Part shown: positions 50,238-59,585 of the stretch, in pieces | Layout: each line of letters starts with the position of its first letter | How positions within the stretch are numbered: position 1 is the stretch's first letter | NCBI GenBank assembly: GCA_039944855.1 | Contig: JBDUXZ010000017.1 | Span: 1-64,000 of the forward strand | Source of the DNA: Rhodothermales bacterium | GTDB taxonomy: Bacteria > Bacteroidota > Rhodothermia > Rhodothermales > JANQRZ01 | DNA: 64,000 bases | Direction of reading: 5' to 3' | The notes under the pieces: generated by a model | What the model saw: the letters and a program-made list of their open reading frames with translations, nothing else | Told to the model about the DNA's origin: nothing | The model's database searches: none | Position numbers and translations under genes: made by a program

Positions 50238-51437
50238 TCAGGTCGCGGGGTGGATCTCCCCCACCCTTCCCGCCCCGAGCCCCACGACCACCTTCGCGCC
50301 GAGTACGACGACGAGGGACAGAAGCGGGACGCTCCACCCCCCCGAGAGGTCGTGGAGCGCGCCGAAGAGGGTCGGGCCGACGGCCGCCAGCAGGTAGCCT
50401 ACCGACTGCGCCATCCCTGAGAGCGCCGTAGCCGTCTCCGCATCCGCGGCGCGGACGACGAGGAAGAGCAGCGAGAGCCCAAACGTCCCCCCCAGCACGA
50501 ACCCGAGCAGCCCCACCCAGAGAGCGGCGAGGTCGAGGCCGGGTGCGAGGAGCCCAGCGAGGGCGACGGCCTCGACGAGCGCGAGCGCCCACACGATGCC
50601 GCGTTGGTCGGCGCGGCGGCCGGCCCAGAGCGGGACGACGGCTGAGCCCAGGACGCCCGTGGCCTGCGAGAGTGCGAGCATCCATCCGGCCTCGGCCGCG
50701 CCCAGCCCGCGGCTCTGGAGGAGGTCGGGGAGCCACGCCAGCACGACGTAGAACGTGAGCGACTGGAGCCCCATGAAGAGCGCGACCTGCCACGCCAGCG
50801 GCGAGCGGCCGAGGTCACGCAGCGACGCGCCTACACTCCGGGACGTCCGGGCGGGCGTCCGCCGTCGGAGCTGCGGGAGCCACGCGGCGAGGGCGACGAG
50901 CGCGAGCACCGCCCATGCCCCGAGCGAGCCGCGCCACCCGAGCACCGCTGCGAGCGGTACGGCGACGCCGGCGGCGACCGTTGCGCCCACGCCCATCGCG
51001 CTCGAATACAGGCTCGTCATCGGGCCGGACCGCTCGGGGAAGTCGCGCTTGACGAGGGCCGGGAGGAGCACGTTGCCGAGCGCGATTCCCACGCCGAGCA
51101 GCGCCATCCCGCCGAAGAGCAACGCGACCGAAGGCACCGCGCGCACCACCGTCCCCACGCCGATCAGAGCCAGGGCAACGGCGAGTGCCCCCTCAATCCC
51201 TCTCCGCCGCGTCACAAGCGGCGTGAGGGCAGAGACGAACCCGAAGGCGAGGAGCGGGAGCGTCGTCAGCAGCCCGAGGGCCGTGTTCGAGAGGCCTGTC
51301 GCGTCACGGATGTCGGCGACGAGCGGGCCGATGCCGGCGAGCGCCGGACGGAGGTTCACGGCGATGAGCACGATGCCCATCACCAGTAGCCCCCGACGCA
51401 GAGTGCCCTGCTGCCGGACAGGGTTCGGCGCGTGCAT
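50238..51437 (-). CDS. CynX/NimT-type major facilitator transporter
   Basis: Encodes 399 residues from ATG 51437; an in-frame GTG at 51479 would add 14. Twelve helices and the opening GIVLIAVNLRPALAGIGPLVADIRDATGL mark the cyanate-transporter (CynX/YeaN/NimT) group. The substrate is not known; cyanate and 2-nitroimidazole efflux are functions of relatives. It is the second gene of a minus-strand series that begins with the MscS and patatin genes. Confidence 0.85.
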   Translation of the reverse strand: MHAPNPVRQQGTLRRGLLVMGIVLIAVNLRPALAGIGPLVADIRDATGLSNTALGLLTTLPLLAFGFVSALTPLVTRRRGIEGALAVALALIGVGTVVRAVPSVALLFGGMALLGVGIALGNVLLPALVKRDFPERSGPMTSLYSSAMGVGATVAAGVAVPLAAVLGWRGSLGAWAVLALVALAAWLPQLRRRTPARTSRSVGASLRDLGRSPLAWQVALFMGLQSLTFYVVLAWLPDLLQSRGLGAAEAGWMLALSQATGVLGSAVVPLWAGRRADQRGIVWALALVEAVALAGLLAPGLDLAALWVGLLGFVLGGTFGLSLLFLVVRAADAETATALSGMAQSVGYLLAAVGPTLFGALHDLSGGWSVPLLSLVVVLGAKVVVGLGAGRVGEIHPAT

Positions 51438-51481
51438 AGGCGGCTTCTCGCGGTCGTCGGATATGTCCGGTCTCTGCACCG

Positions 51482-53863
51482 CTAAAACACGTAGCCGATG
51501 CGGAGGCCGACATCGGGAAACCGGTCGAGCCGGTCCGTCCCGAGCGAGAGCACAAGCGGGCCGATGGGCGTGCGGTAGGCGAGGTCGAGGCCCAGCCCCG
51601 CCAACACGTCGTCGGTGTCCACGATCGCGTCGTCGTCACCGAAGGCACGGCCAGCATTGGCGAAGAGGTGAGCCACGAGGCCTCCCGTGTCAATCTGGAT
51701 GCCAGCGACGCCGAGCCACGCGTTGGGGCCGGTGAGTGCTTCGGACGGGTGACCGTAGAGTGGAAGGAACGTGCCCGGCAGGACCGTCACCGTCTGTATC
51801 CCCCCGACGAACGTCCGCCGGCCCAGCGGCAGTCCGTCGCCCGAGCCTCTGGCGTAGGCGGTGCGACCAGTGAGCGAGACGCGGGGCGAGACGGGGACCC
51901 AGACCTCGGCGTCGAAGAGGGCGCGCGTGAACGCCCCCGACTGGATGCCGAGGAGGCCGAGGGTGTCGGCCGAGACGCTGGCCTGCTCGGCGACGCGGTC
52001 GGTGAACTCCGTCGCGTCGAGGCGACCCTGCCCGGCCTCGGCCTGGGCGCGGAGCCGGAGGCCGCGCGTGGGTAGGTTCAGCCGGTCCAGCGTGCGCATT
52101 TCGGCGAACGCGGTGCCCGAGGCCCAGCGCTCGCGGAGCACGACGCCTTCCGGGTCGAGGACGATGGGTGTGCCGTCCGGCCCGGGGAAGACCGTGTTGG
52201 CGTCAACCGAGAAGTCCGTGATCTCGTCGCGGCCTAAGCCACCGCCGACAGAGCCACCGACGAGGAGAGAGGAGAGCGGCGACCAGCTCGCCACGAGTCC
52301 GCCCTCGGCGACGCGCTGCGTGAGGACGGAGCGGTCCTTCTGCTCGCCGAACAGGTCGACCGAGACGGGTGCCTCGGTGACGCTGGCCTGAGCGCCGACC
52401 TCGACGAGCGACGTGAGCCCGAGCGGCATCGTGTAGGTGGCGAGCGCCTGGGACTGGCGGCCGAGGCGGACGGCGAGCGCCGATCGGTCGCCCCAGCGGA
52501 GTCGGTGTCGGAGCGTGAGTTGGGCGAGCAGCTCGCCGCCGTTGAGGTCGTCGTAGCGAAGCCCCAGGCCCAGCCGGTCCGGCGGGTCTTTGGGAACGAG
52601 TGAGATTTCGAGCACGCCCGGCTCGCCCCCGGCTCCCCTCACGACGCGCGGGATGACGTAGTCGTAGCTGCCCGTGGCGACGAGGCGTTCGACGAGAAGG
52701 TCCACGTCGTCCGGGCTGAGGTCGGTGGGAAGGCGGAGCGCGGTGATCCGCTCGGCGAGCCGGAGCGCCGGTCCGTCGATGCCCTCGAAGCGGACGGACC
52801 CGATGCGAACAGCCTCGAAGGGTCCGGGCGACGCGAGCGGAATGGGGACACGCTCGATGCCGTTCGCGTCCAGGAGCGCGCGGATGGCCGGCATCGCTTC
52901 GGTGGCGACGCGGCGGCCCTCGGCGATCCAGGGTGCTATGTCCGTCATGCCAGCCGTGACGACGGCACCCACATCGGGCTGGATGAGCACGTCGGCGCGC
53001 TCACGGTCGGCCTTGGCGCGGCGGCGGCGCGTGGTGCCGGTCGCCTTCTCGAAGAGCACGAGCAGGTTGACGTTGTTGCCCTCTGCCGTCAGCCGCAACT
53101 CGCCCGTCTCCGGGTCGATGTCGGTGCCTACGTCGACCGCGATGACGAGGTCGCCGCCGAGCGCCTCGGCCTCGGCCGTCGGGAGCATGTGGTCCGGGCC
53201 GCCGTCGTAATAGATGCCGCCGTCGTAGGGAATGGGCCGAAAGGTGCCCGGCATCGAGAAGCACGTCCGGATGGCGAGCGGCAGGTAGCCCCGGTCGAGC
53301 ATCACGTCCTCGCCCGAGACCAGTTCGATGGCGTTGCAGGCGAAGGGCCGCGGCAACTCGCGGAAGTCGGTCACGTCCTGCACGTCCCACATCAGCCGGG
53401 CCATCAGTTCCAAGACCGGCTGGCCCGTCAGGATTCCGTCCGGGAGCGCAGGCGAGAGCCCGCGCATCGGAATGTCCAGAAGCGTCGGTCCCGGGGCGAG
53501 GGTTTCGCCGAGCGTGAGCGCGGGCGGGTCGTTTGAGCCGAAGAGGAGCGAGGGTACGTCGAGGCCCAGCACGATCCGTTCGAGGTCGTACCCGGTGTAG
53601 CCCACCGCGAAGAGCCCGCCCATGAGCGCACCCATACTGGTGCCCGCGACGATGTCGACCGGGACGCCTTCCTCTTCGAGCACCTGAAGGACGCCGATGT
53701 GGGCGAACCCCTTGGCGGCACCGCCCCCGAGCGCGAGCGCGACGGTCGGGCGCTCGGCTGATCGATCCGGCCTTGGGGATTGGGCGACGGCTAGCGGACC
53801 GGCAATCAGCAGAAGGACGAGGGCGCACGCGAGCGCGGGGAGGAGCTTCGAGAACGGGGACAT
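51482..53863 (-). CDS. Patatin-like phospholipase with POTRA and outer-membrane beta-barrel
   Basis: Encodes 793 residues from ATG 53863, with a signal peptide ending near PLAVAQSP. The patatin domain (about 40-330) has the oxyanion loop GGGAAKGFAHIGVL, the Ser nucleophile in GTSMG and the Asp of the dyad in YYDGGPDH. A POTRA-like segment (RIGSVRFEGIDGPALRL, about 365-440) and a C-terminal beta-barrel ending in phenylalanine follow, as in PlpD (type Vd secretion) proteins. It is displayed at or secreted through the outer membrane. It overlaps nothing and sits 10 nt after the MscS gene. Confidence 0.9.
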   Translation of the reverse strand: MSPFSKLLPALACALVLLLIAGPLAVAQSPRPDRSAERPTVALALGGGAAKGFAHIGVLQVLEEEGVPVDIVAGTSMGALMGGLFAVGYTGYDLERIVLGLDVPSLLFGSNDPPALTLGETLAPGPTLLDIPMRGLSPALPDGILTGQPVLELMARLMWDVQDVTDFRELPRPFACNAIELVSGEDVMLDRGYLPLAIRTCFSMPGTFRPIPYDGGIYYDGGPDHMLPTAEAEALGGDLVIAVDVGTDIDPETGELRLTAEGNNVNLLVLFEKATGTTRRRRAKADRERADVLIQPDVGAVVTAGMTDIAPWIAEGRRVATEAMPAIRALLDANGIERVPIPLASPGPFEAVRIGSVRFEGIDGPALRLAERITALRLPTDLSPDDVDLLVERLVATGSYDYVIPRVVRGAGGEPGVLEISLVPKDPPDRLGLGLRYDDLNGGELLAQLTLRHRLRWGDRSALAVRLGRQSQALATYTMPLGLTSLVEVGAQASVTEAPVSVDLFGEQKDRSVLTQRVAEGGLVASWSPLSSLLVGGSVGGGLGRDEITDFSVDANTVFPGPDGTPIVLDPEGVVLRERWASGTAFAEMRTLDRLNLPTRGLRLRAQAEAGQGRLDATEFTDRVAEQASVSADTLGLLGIQSGAFTRALFDAEVWVPVSPRVSLTGRTAYARGSGDGLPLGRRTFVGGIQTVTVLPGTFLPLYGHPSEALTGPNAWLGVAGIQIDTGGLVAHLFANAGRAFGDDDAIVDTDDVLAGLGLDLAYRTPIGPLVLSLGTDRLDRFPDVGLRIGYVF

Positions 53864-53873
53864 GGCAGCGGGG

Positions 53874-55046
53874 TCAGGGAGCAGACGTGGCGGGCGCATC
53901 GGAAGGGCCGGTGACAGGCGTGAGACGGCGGCCCGCCGTCTCCGCCGTCGCGATCTCCGCCGTCGCGATGTGGAGCGTCCGCGTGGGGAAGGCGAAATCG
54001 ATCCCCCGCTCTTCGAAGGCCGCGACGAGCCCGAGGTTGATCGCCTGCTGCGCGTCCATGTAGCGGCCGTAGTCGGAGTCGAGGACGTGGTAGACCACCT
54101 CGAAGTCGAGCGAGGAGTCGCCGAACGCCTTGAAGTGGGCGCGGTCGAACCGGAGGCGTGGCAGGTCCGGGGCCTCCCGCTCGACGGCGTCGCGGACGAG
54201 GCCGGGGATCGCCTGGAGCGTGGCGTGGGGGGTGTCGTAGGTGACGCCGAAAGTGAAGACGACGCGGCGCTCGACCATCCGGCGGTAGTTCCGCACGCGG
54301 CTCGCCAGGAGGTCGCCGTTCGAGAACACGATCTGCTCGCCGGACAGGCTCCGCAGCCGGGTCGACTTCAGCCCGATGTGCTCGACCGTCCCGAAGTCCG
54401 TCCCGACGGCGAGCGTGTCCCCGATCACGAACGGCTTGTCGAGCACGATCGAGAGCGAGGCGAAGAGGTCGCCGAGGATGTTCTGCACGGCGAGGCCGAT
54501 CGCGATCCCGCCGATGCCCAGCCCGGCCACGAGCGCCGTCACGTCGATGCCGAGGTTGTCGAGCAGCATCAGCCCGATCACCGCCCATACGACGAGGCGC
54601 GAGAGGAAGCTGACGGCCTGCATACTCGTCACGGCCGCGGCGTCGGCCTCCAGCTTCTCGGCCTTGTAGCGCTCCATCCAGAGCGTGATCAGCCCGGTGA
54701 TCCACCGGCCCGACTGAAGGAGGGCGGCGAGGGTCAGCAGGCCCGCCGTCCACGCCAGCCCGCGCTCGTCCCATCCGGTAATGCGGGCGGCGAGGTAGAG
54801 CGCGAGCGCGAAGAGGAAATACCCCCGCGTGCGCACCAAGACGTTCGTGATGACCTGCTCGACCCAGAGCGTCTCGCGGTCAGACGTGCGGCGGATGCGC
54901 CAGTGGATCAGCGCCCGTGCCCCGAGCATCAGGAGTGCCGTGACGACGAGCGCGGCGACGAGCAGCAGCCACTCCTCGACCGTCGCGCCGAGCACGGAGC
55001 GGGCGAGGAGTTCGTCGTCGAGGTATCGGTGCAGGAGCGCGCGCAT
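53874..55046 (-). CDS. MscS-family mechanosensitive channel
   Basis: Encodes 390 residues. Four helices come first; the pore helix and gate region read VAGLGIGGIAIGLAVQNILGDLFASLSI, as in MscS, then the soluble domain starts FVIGDTLAVG and contains FSNGDLLASRVRNY. The C-terminal 40 residues are Ala/Thr-rich and not conserved. It releases solutes on osmotic downshock. It is the first gene of a run with the patatin gene, but their functions are not clearly linked. Confidence 0.92.
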   Translation of the reverse strand: MRALLHRYLDDELLARSVLGATVEEWLLLVAALVVTALLMLGARALIHWRIRRTSDRETLWVEQVITNVLVRTRGYFLFALALYLAARITGWDERGLAWTAGLLTLAALLQSGRWITGLITLWMERYKAEKLEADAAAVTSMQAVSFLSRLVVWAVIGLMLLDNLGIDVTALVAGLGIGGIAIGLAVQNILGDLFASLSIVLDKPFVIGDTLAVGTDFGTVEHIGLKSTRLRSLSGEQIVFSNGDLLASRVRNYRRMVERRVVFTFGVTYDTPHATLQAIPGLVRDAVEREAPDLPRLRFDRAHFKAFGDSSLDFEVVYHVLDSDYGRYMDAQQAINLGLVAAFEERGIDFAFPTRTLHIATAEIATAETAGRRLTPVTGPSDAPATSAP

Positions 55047-55113
55047 GGGGTGACCGACGCAAAGGCGGGTGCTGATGAGAGCGAAGGGTTACCGGACAGC
55101 TTAGGCCGCCGTC

Positions 55114-55554
55114 TCAGTTCCCGCGGTACGTGCTGTACCCGTACGGGCTCACCACGACGGGCACGTGGGTGTGCACCGAGGGGTCGTCCAGACGAAACAC
55201 GACGACGATCTCGGGGAAGAACGGCAGGGCCGGACCCGCGGAGTCCTCCGGGGCCTCGGACGCGAAGGATGACCAGTAGCCCTCCATGTCGAACGTGAGC
55301 CGGTACCACCCCGCGCTAGGCGCGCCGGGCGCCGACGGCGTGCGGTCGAACGACTCGACGCGCCCGTTTTCGGCCGATACGGCGCGGCCGATCTCGGTCC
55401 AGGCATCGCCCTGCTTGACCTCGAGCATGACGGGGACGCCGCTGCCGCCGACACCTCGGGCGAGGTCGAGCACGTGCGTGGAGAGGTCTTGCGAGGACGC
55501 GAGTGGTGCGGTGAGGAGGGCGCAGAGGGCAGCGAGGAATAGACGGATGGACAT
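55114..55554 (-). CDS. uraH: Exported 5-hydroxyisourate hydrolase (transthyretin-like protein)
   Basis: Encodes 146 residues. An N-terminal signal peptide (LFLAALCALLTAPLASSQ, cleavage near 21) precedes the transthyretin fold: LSTHVLDLARG, the RTHVP-type HTHVPVVVSPYGYSTYRGN end (the family usually ends YRGS). Catalytic His and Arg positions are kept. It hydrolyses 5-hydroxyisourate in urate breakdown, here in the periplasm. No other urate gene is near, so it may act on exported or environmental substrates. It stands alone between MscS and SDR genes. Confidence 0.85.
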   Translation of the reverse strand: MSIRLFLAALCALLTAPLASSQDLSTHVLDLARGVGGSGVPVMLEVKQGDAWTEIGRAVSAENGRVESFDRTPSAPGAPSAGWYRLTFDMEGYWSSFASEAPEDSAGPALPFFPEIVVVFRLDDPSVHTHVPVVVSPYGYSTYRGN

Positions 55555-55642
55555 GGCGCGTACGGTTGGTTTGGGATCTGAAAGGGGAACCCTTCTGAAA
55601 GGGAATTACTTTGGGGAGACGGGGTAGCGGCTCATCGAGCGG

Positions 55643-56416
55643 TCAATCCAGCGTCTGCACGCCGCCGCCGTTGACGAAGAGCACCTGCCCGCTCACCCAC
55701 GACGAGATCGGGGCGGCGAAGTAGAGCACGGCCCCAGCGATGTCCTCGACCTCGCCGAGCCGCTCCAGCGGCGTGTGCGCCAGCATCCGGCGCTCGATCT
55801 CGGGCGTGAGGACGGAGGCGAGCGCATCGGTCCGCACCGCGCCGGGGGCGACGGCGTTGACGCGGACCGTGGGGCCGTAGTCGAAGGCGAGGTTCGCCGT
55901 CATGTGGTTGACGGCAGCCTTCGACGAGGCGTAGGCGCTGATGGCCGGGCTGTGGTTGACCGACGCCATCGAGGAGATGTTGACGATGGAGCCGGTCCCC
56001 GCCCGCTTCATGTGGGGCGCACAGAGCTGCGCCAGCCGCCACCCGCTGAACACGTTGAGCGCGAAGACCGAGGCGAACTGCTCGACCGAAATATCCGTCG
56101 GGCTCTCGCGTCCCGCTCCCCCGCCACCCGCGTTGTTGACGAGGACGTGGACGCCACCGAACTCGGCGACGGCCCGTTCCACCAGACCCGTCCGGTCCGC
56201 ATCGTCGGTCACGTCGCAGCGGACGGCCAGGGCTCGGCCTCCATCCCCCCGAATCCCCTCAGCCACGGCTTCGGCATCGGACAGGTCGAGGTCGGCCACG
56301 GCGACGGCGGCCCCGTAGTCGGCCAGCATCCGGCAGCAGGCGCGGCCGATCCCGTTGCCGCCGCCGGTTACGATGGCGACATGGTCTTTCAGGTTGAAGT
56401 GCTCAGTCGGTTTCAT
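55643..56416 (-). CDS. Short-chain dehydrogenase/reductase
   Basis: Encodes 257 residues from ATG 56416. The nucleotide motif is TGGGNGIGRA, the NNAG motif VLVNNAGGGG, the catalytic Ser in NISSMASVN, and Tyr/Lys in YASSKAAV, so a classical SDR is certain and NAD(P) is the cofactor. The acidic residue at ADLDLSD favours NAD. Substrate is unknown. It is directly upstream of nothing and follows the serine hydrolase gene by 2 nt, so the two are an operon. Confidence 0.9.
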   Translation of the reverse strand: MKPTEHFNLKDHVAIVTGGGNGIGRACCRMLADYGAAVAVADLDLSDAEAVAEGIRGDGGRALAVRCDVTDDADRTGLVERAVAEFGGVHVLVNNAGGGGAGRESPTDISVEQFASVFALNVFSGWRLAQLCAPHMKRAGTGSIVNISSMASVNHSPAISAYASSKAAVNHMTANLAFDYGPTVRVNAVAPGAVRTDALASVLTPEIERRMLAHTPLERLGEVEDIAGAVLYFAAPISSWVSGQVLFVNGGGVQTLD

Positions 56417-56418
56417 CG

Positions 56419-57726
56419 TCACTCTTCGTCTTGGGCCATGAGGTACTCGGCGATGGCGTGGTAGGCGGGCAGCGAGGTCGCATCGTTCGCAGCGTTCCCG
56501 GCAACGGGATGCGAGGCGAAGCGGACGATCACCATTTCGGCTGTCGGGTCGATGTAGATCGTTTGCCCGTGGACGCCTCGTGCGGCGAACGCTCCTTGCT
56601 CGTTGTGGGTGATCCACCACATGTTGCGGTAGGACCAGCCTGGGAGGGCCGGGTGATCCGAGGCCGCGAACGCCTCTTTACTTCCGCCCTGCCGGATGTC
56701 GGCGATCGCGAGGCGGGGCAGTACCTGCTCGCCGCGCCACATCCCTTCGTTCCGAACGAGCTCGCCGAAGCGGCCCATGTCCCGGAGCCCGGCGCTGAAT
56801 CCGCCCCCAGCCACAGGCGTGCCCTGAGCGTCCACCTGGAAGTAGGCCGACTGCTCCATCCCGAGACGGCTCCATGCCCGCTCTGAGAGGAGATCGGCCA
56901 CGGACTTCCCGGAGGCGCGCTTGACGATCCACCCGAGCGCGTCCGCGTTGGGCGTCTTGTAGGCGAAGACTCGACCGGGCTCCCCGTGTGGCTCGAGGGT
57001 CTGGAGGTAACTCAGGGTCCCGACCGGACCCGTGTACCCGGCGGGTTGGGGAAGCGGGTTGCTGGCGACGGCGTACTGCCAGACTTCGGCGTTGGGGTCT
57101 GCGTAATCCTCGCTGTAGTCGAGCGCCGTGGTCATATCCATGACCTCGCGGACCGTGGCCTCGCCGAACGCCGAGCCTTCGAGTTCGGGAACGTAGGCGG
57201 TCACCGGCTCGGACGGATCGAGGATGCCCTCGGCGGCGAGCGTGGCCGCCATCATTCCGGTGAGCGACTTCGTGACAGACATCGCCGCGTGCTGTCCTTC
57301 CGCTGTGAGCGCGGCGAAGTACCGCTCGTAGACGATCCGCCCCCGGTGGAGGACCAGGATGCCGTCGGTGTAGTTCTCCCACAGCGAGGCCTCCCACGTC
57401 ATCGGCTCGTCAGCCCCCCAGGGCATGAACGTGACGGCGTCGATGCTACCGTCGAGGGCGTACGCTAGGGGGACCGGCGCACCCAGCCCTCGCGACACGT
57501 CGACGGTGGGCAGGAACTGCCGCATGTGGGCTACGCTCCACCGCAGTGCCGGGAACTCGAAGAACGACCCGTCGGCCGCGCTCAGAAGCTTGTCGGCGGG
57601 CGGAGGGGAACCCTGCATCCACCCCATCTCCAGCGGATCGCTGTCACGGGCGGAGAGGGGCGCGTCTTGGGCACGGGTGGACGTGGACATGGCGAGGAGG
57701 GCCAGGAGGAAGAGGAGTTGTTTCAT
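56419..57726 (-). CDS. Exported serine hydrolase of the beta-lactamase/NylB family
   Basis: Encodes 435 residues with a signal peptide (LLFLLALLAMSTSTRAQ). The catalytic SxxK is SVTKSLTG near residue 150, with a tyrosine-containing TALDYSEDYADP loop about 60 residues later and HGQTIYIDP at the end, resembling NylB/EstB-type esterases more than resistance beta-lactamases. It probably cleaves an ester or amide in the periplasm. It precedes the SDR gene by 2 nt on the same strand. Antibiotic resistance should not be inferred. Confidence 0.85.
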   Translation of the reverse strand: MKQLLFLLALLAMSTSTRAQDAPLSARDSDPLEMGWMQGSPPPADKLLSAADGSFFEFPALRWSVAHMRQFLPTVDVSRGLGAPVPLAYALDGSIDAVTFMPWGADEPMTWEASLWENYTDGILVLHRGRIVYERYFAALTAEGQHAAMSVTKSLTGMMAATLAAEGILDPSEPVTAYVPELEGSAFGEATVREVMDMTTALDYSEDYADPNAEVWQYAVASNPLPQPAGYTGPVGTLSYLQTLEPHGEPGRVFAYKTPNADALGWIVKRASGKSVADLLSERAWSRLGMEQSAYFQVDAQGTPVAGGGFSAGLRDMGRFGELVRNEGMWRGEQVLPRLAIADIRQGGSKEAFAASDHPALPGWSYRNMWWITHNEQGAFAARGVHGQTIYIDPTAEMVIVRFASHPVAGNAANDATSLPAYHAIAEYLMAQDEE

Positions 57727-57785
57727 GATAGGCTCGGGAATCGTGAGAGGTGGAGCGGGGAAGCGGGTGCCCTCAGTCCAGTGAG

Positions 57786-58391
57786 TCAGCGCAGCGAGCG
57801 TCCGCAGCCGCGGAACGTCTCACCATCGAGCTCGACCACGACGGTCGCTAGGAGGCGCTCGCCGCTCATCGTGTCGGTGCACGGATCGGTGGTGATGGTG
57901 ACGGTGAGGTCGTGCGCCTCGGTCTCGGCGTGGTAGACGGTCGCATCGCTCGTCCGCTCCGGTTCCGGCGCAGGCATGATGGCGCTGCGGTCGCCATAGG
58001 CGTAGACGAACGTGATGCGTTCGCCTTCGCGGATTTCGAGGTGCCAGCCCGGCTCCTGCCCGATGGCGCGGAAGTCCACGCCGAGGCGCTCCGCCTCCAC
58101 CCACGGCTCACGCTGCGCGTTGCGACGGCAGCTCAGGAATTCCTCCCCGTCGACTTCGAGCAGGGCCTCATCAAGCCCCTTCGTCCAGACCGTCACAGGA
58201 CCGTCCTGGTACTTCACGCCGCTCGCCGCGCGGACCTGGCCGAGCACGCGGTACGTCCCGCGGGGGCCCTCGAAGCGCTCCGGCAGCCAGATCGCGATCT
58301 CCCCCGGCCCGGTGCGGATGCGGAAGGTGAAGGGGCCGTCGGGGCTGTCGCAGCGGTAGGTGTAGTCGCGGAGGGTCTCCTGGGGTGGCAT
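57786..58391 (-). CDS. MliC-COG3650-like envelope domains without signal peptide (in-frame continuation of the META gene)
   Basis: Encodes 201 residues from ATG 58391 (GTG 58400 possible). Residues about 10-95 match the MliC lysozyme-inhibitor fold (YTYRCDSPDGPFTF, YQDGPVTVWTKG, FLSCRRNA); the rest matches COG3650-type text (DFRAIGQEPGWHLEI, DPCTDTMSG). Such domains act in the envelope, but no signal peptide is present. The frame is the same as the upstream META gene, separated only by TGA 58413-58415. It is probably the second half of a larger lipoprotein cut by a nonsense change, or translated by reinitiation. Confidence 0.7.
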   Translation of the reverse strand: MPPQETLRDYTYRCDSPDGPFTFRIRTGPGEIAIWLPERFEGPRGTYRVLGQVRAASGVKYQDGPVTVWTKGLDEALLEVDGEEFLSCRRNAQREPWVEAERLGVDFRAIGQEPGWHLEIREGERITFVYAYGDRSAIMPAPEPERTSDATVYHAETEAHDLTVTITTDPCTDTMSGERLLATVVVELDGETFRGCGRSLR

Positions 58392-58412
58392 CTCGCCCAC
58401 GTCCTGAGCCCT

Positions 58413-59525
58413 TCACTGGAACACGAGCGCGCCGCCCTCGGGGCTGCTGAGCGTCAGACGCCCGTCGGCCAGGGTGTAGCGGCTCGCGCTGTTGAAGACG
58501 CCGAAGAAGTCCTGCGAGACGGACGGGTTGGGGCACGCGGCGAGCGTCGAGAGTCCCTGGGAGAGGCGGAGCGTCCCCCCGGGCGTGGCCTCGAACGTGC
58601 CGCCGTACTGGTTGCAGTCGGCTTGCCCGTTGTACCGGCCGTCGGCCCCGAAGGAGAGCGTGAACGGGGCCTCACCCTCGTACGAGATCGTGACGCCGCT
58701 CGGCTCCCGGATCTCGGCGAGCCGCCACGTCCGGCTGACGAGCCCGCCGATGTCCGCCTCGGTCACCTGGGTCAGCACAATCTCAATTTCGCTCTTGGGC
58801 GCGCCCTGGGTCACGACGGGGTACGCCGTGTCGGTCGTCCAGAGGAGCACGCCGTCGGCGTCGAAGATCTCCGCCCTCACGACGTAGCGGTTGCGTGGAT
58901 GGACATCGGCCGAATCGTAGTCGAGCGAGAACGGGAGGGGGACCTGGCTCCCGGCCGTCTCGAGGCGCTCCTCGGCGAGCGTGACCGACGGCGCGTCGGC
59001 GCGGCTGACGTCGAGCAGGCGTACGGAGAGGACGGCATTGGAGGGAAGCGCGATGCGGGGGCGGTAGGTGACCGTCCCGCTGAGCGTGGCGTCGGCGGTT
59101 TCGCTGGGCATGGATTGGAAGGTGAGTTGGGGGCCACCGCTCGCTGTGAGCATGAGCCGGTCACCCTCGACCACGACGCGCTCGGCCCCGTTCAGGGCGT
59201 CGAGAAAGCGGGTCTCCTGCGTCATCTCGGCCGGCGGGCAGGCCATCCGCGTCGAGCCGACGTTCGAGAGCGCGAGCGCGCCGCTCGGGGCCAGTTCGTA
59301 GGTGCCGAAGTAGCGGTTGCAGCCGGTCGTTCCGAAGACGCGGCCGTCGGAGTCAAAGGTGAGGGTGGCCTCGGCCCCGGCGGCGTCCGTACCGAGCGTG
59401 ACGAGCTGCCACGTCGGGCCGACGGCCCGGTCCGGCGCGTCTCCGAGGGACCCGGATGGGGCACAGCCAGCGGCTAGCAGGCCAAAGAAAAGCAGGGCGA
59501 GAGCAGGAACGAGGGGCGCGCGCAT
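58413..59525 (-). CDS. Lipoprotein with two META domains and a YbaY-type domain
   Basis: Encodes 370 residues from ATG 59525, with lipobox LAAGC near residue 20. The first META/HslJ domain (about 35-135, TTGCNRYFGTYEL and ACPPAEM) is followed by a YbaY-like beta domain (about 145-255, TYRPRIALPSNAVLSVRLLD landmark) and a second META domain (about 265-370, CNQYGGTFEA and AACPNP). META proteins are envelope or heat-related and can shift novobiocin sensitivity. The stop TGA is in frame with the MliC gene. Confidence 0.82.
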   Translation of the reverse strand: MRAPLVPALALLFFGLLAAGCAPSGSLGDAPDRAVGPTWQLVTLGTDAAGAEATLTFDSDGRVFGTTGCNRYFGTYELAPSGALALSNVGSTRMACPPAEMTQETRFLDALNGAERVVVEGDRLMLTASGGPQLTFQSMPSETADATLSGTVTYRPRIALPSNAVLSVRLLDVSRADAPSVTLAEERLETAGSQVPLPFSLDYDSADVHPRNRYVVRAEIFDADGVLLWTTDTAYPVVTQGAPKSEIEIVLTQVTEADIGGLVSRTWRLAEIREPSGVTISYEGEAPFTLSFGADGRYNGQADCNQYGGTFEATPGGTLRLSQGLSTLAACPNPSVSQDFFGVFNSASRYTLADGRLTLSSPEGGALVFQ

Positions 59526-59585
59526 GGTCAGAAGGGATGAGGTGGGCAGGAAGGGACTCAATGAAAATCAAACGGCGCGGCCGTC

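Noticed and set aside
56419-57726. Beta-lactamase resistance gene
   Set aside because: SxxK is present, but the protein is larger and its later motifs fit NylB/EstB-type esterases. Nothing indicates resistance function.
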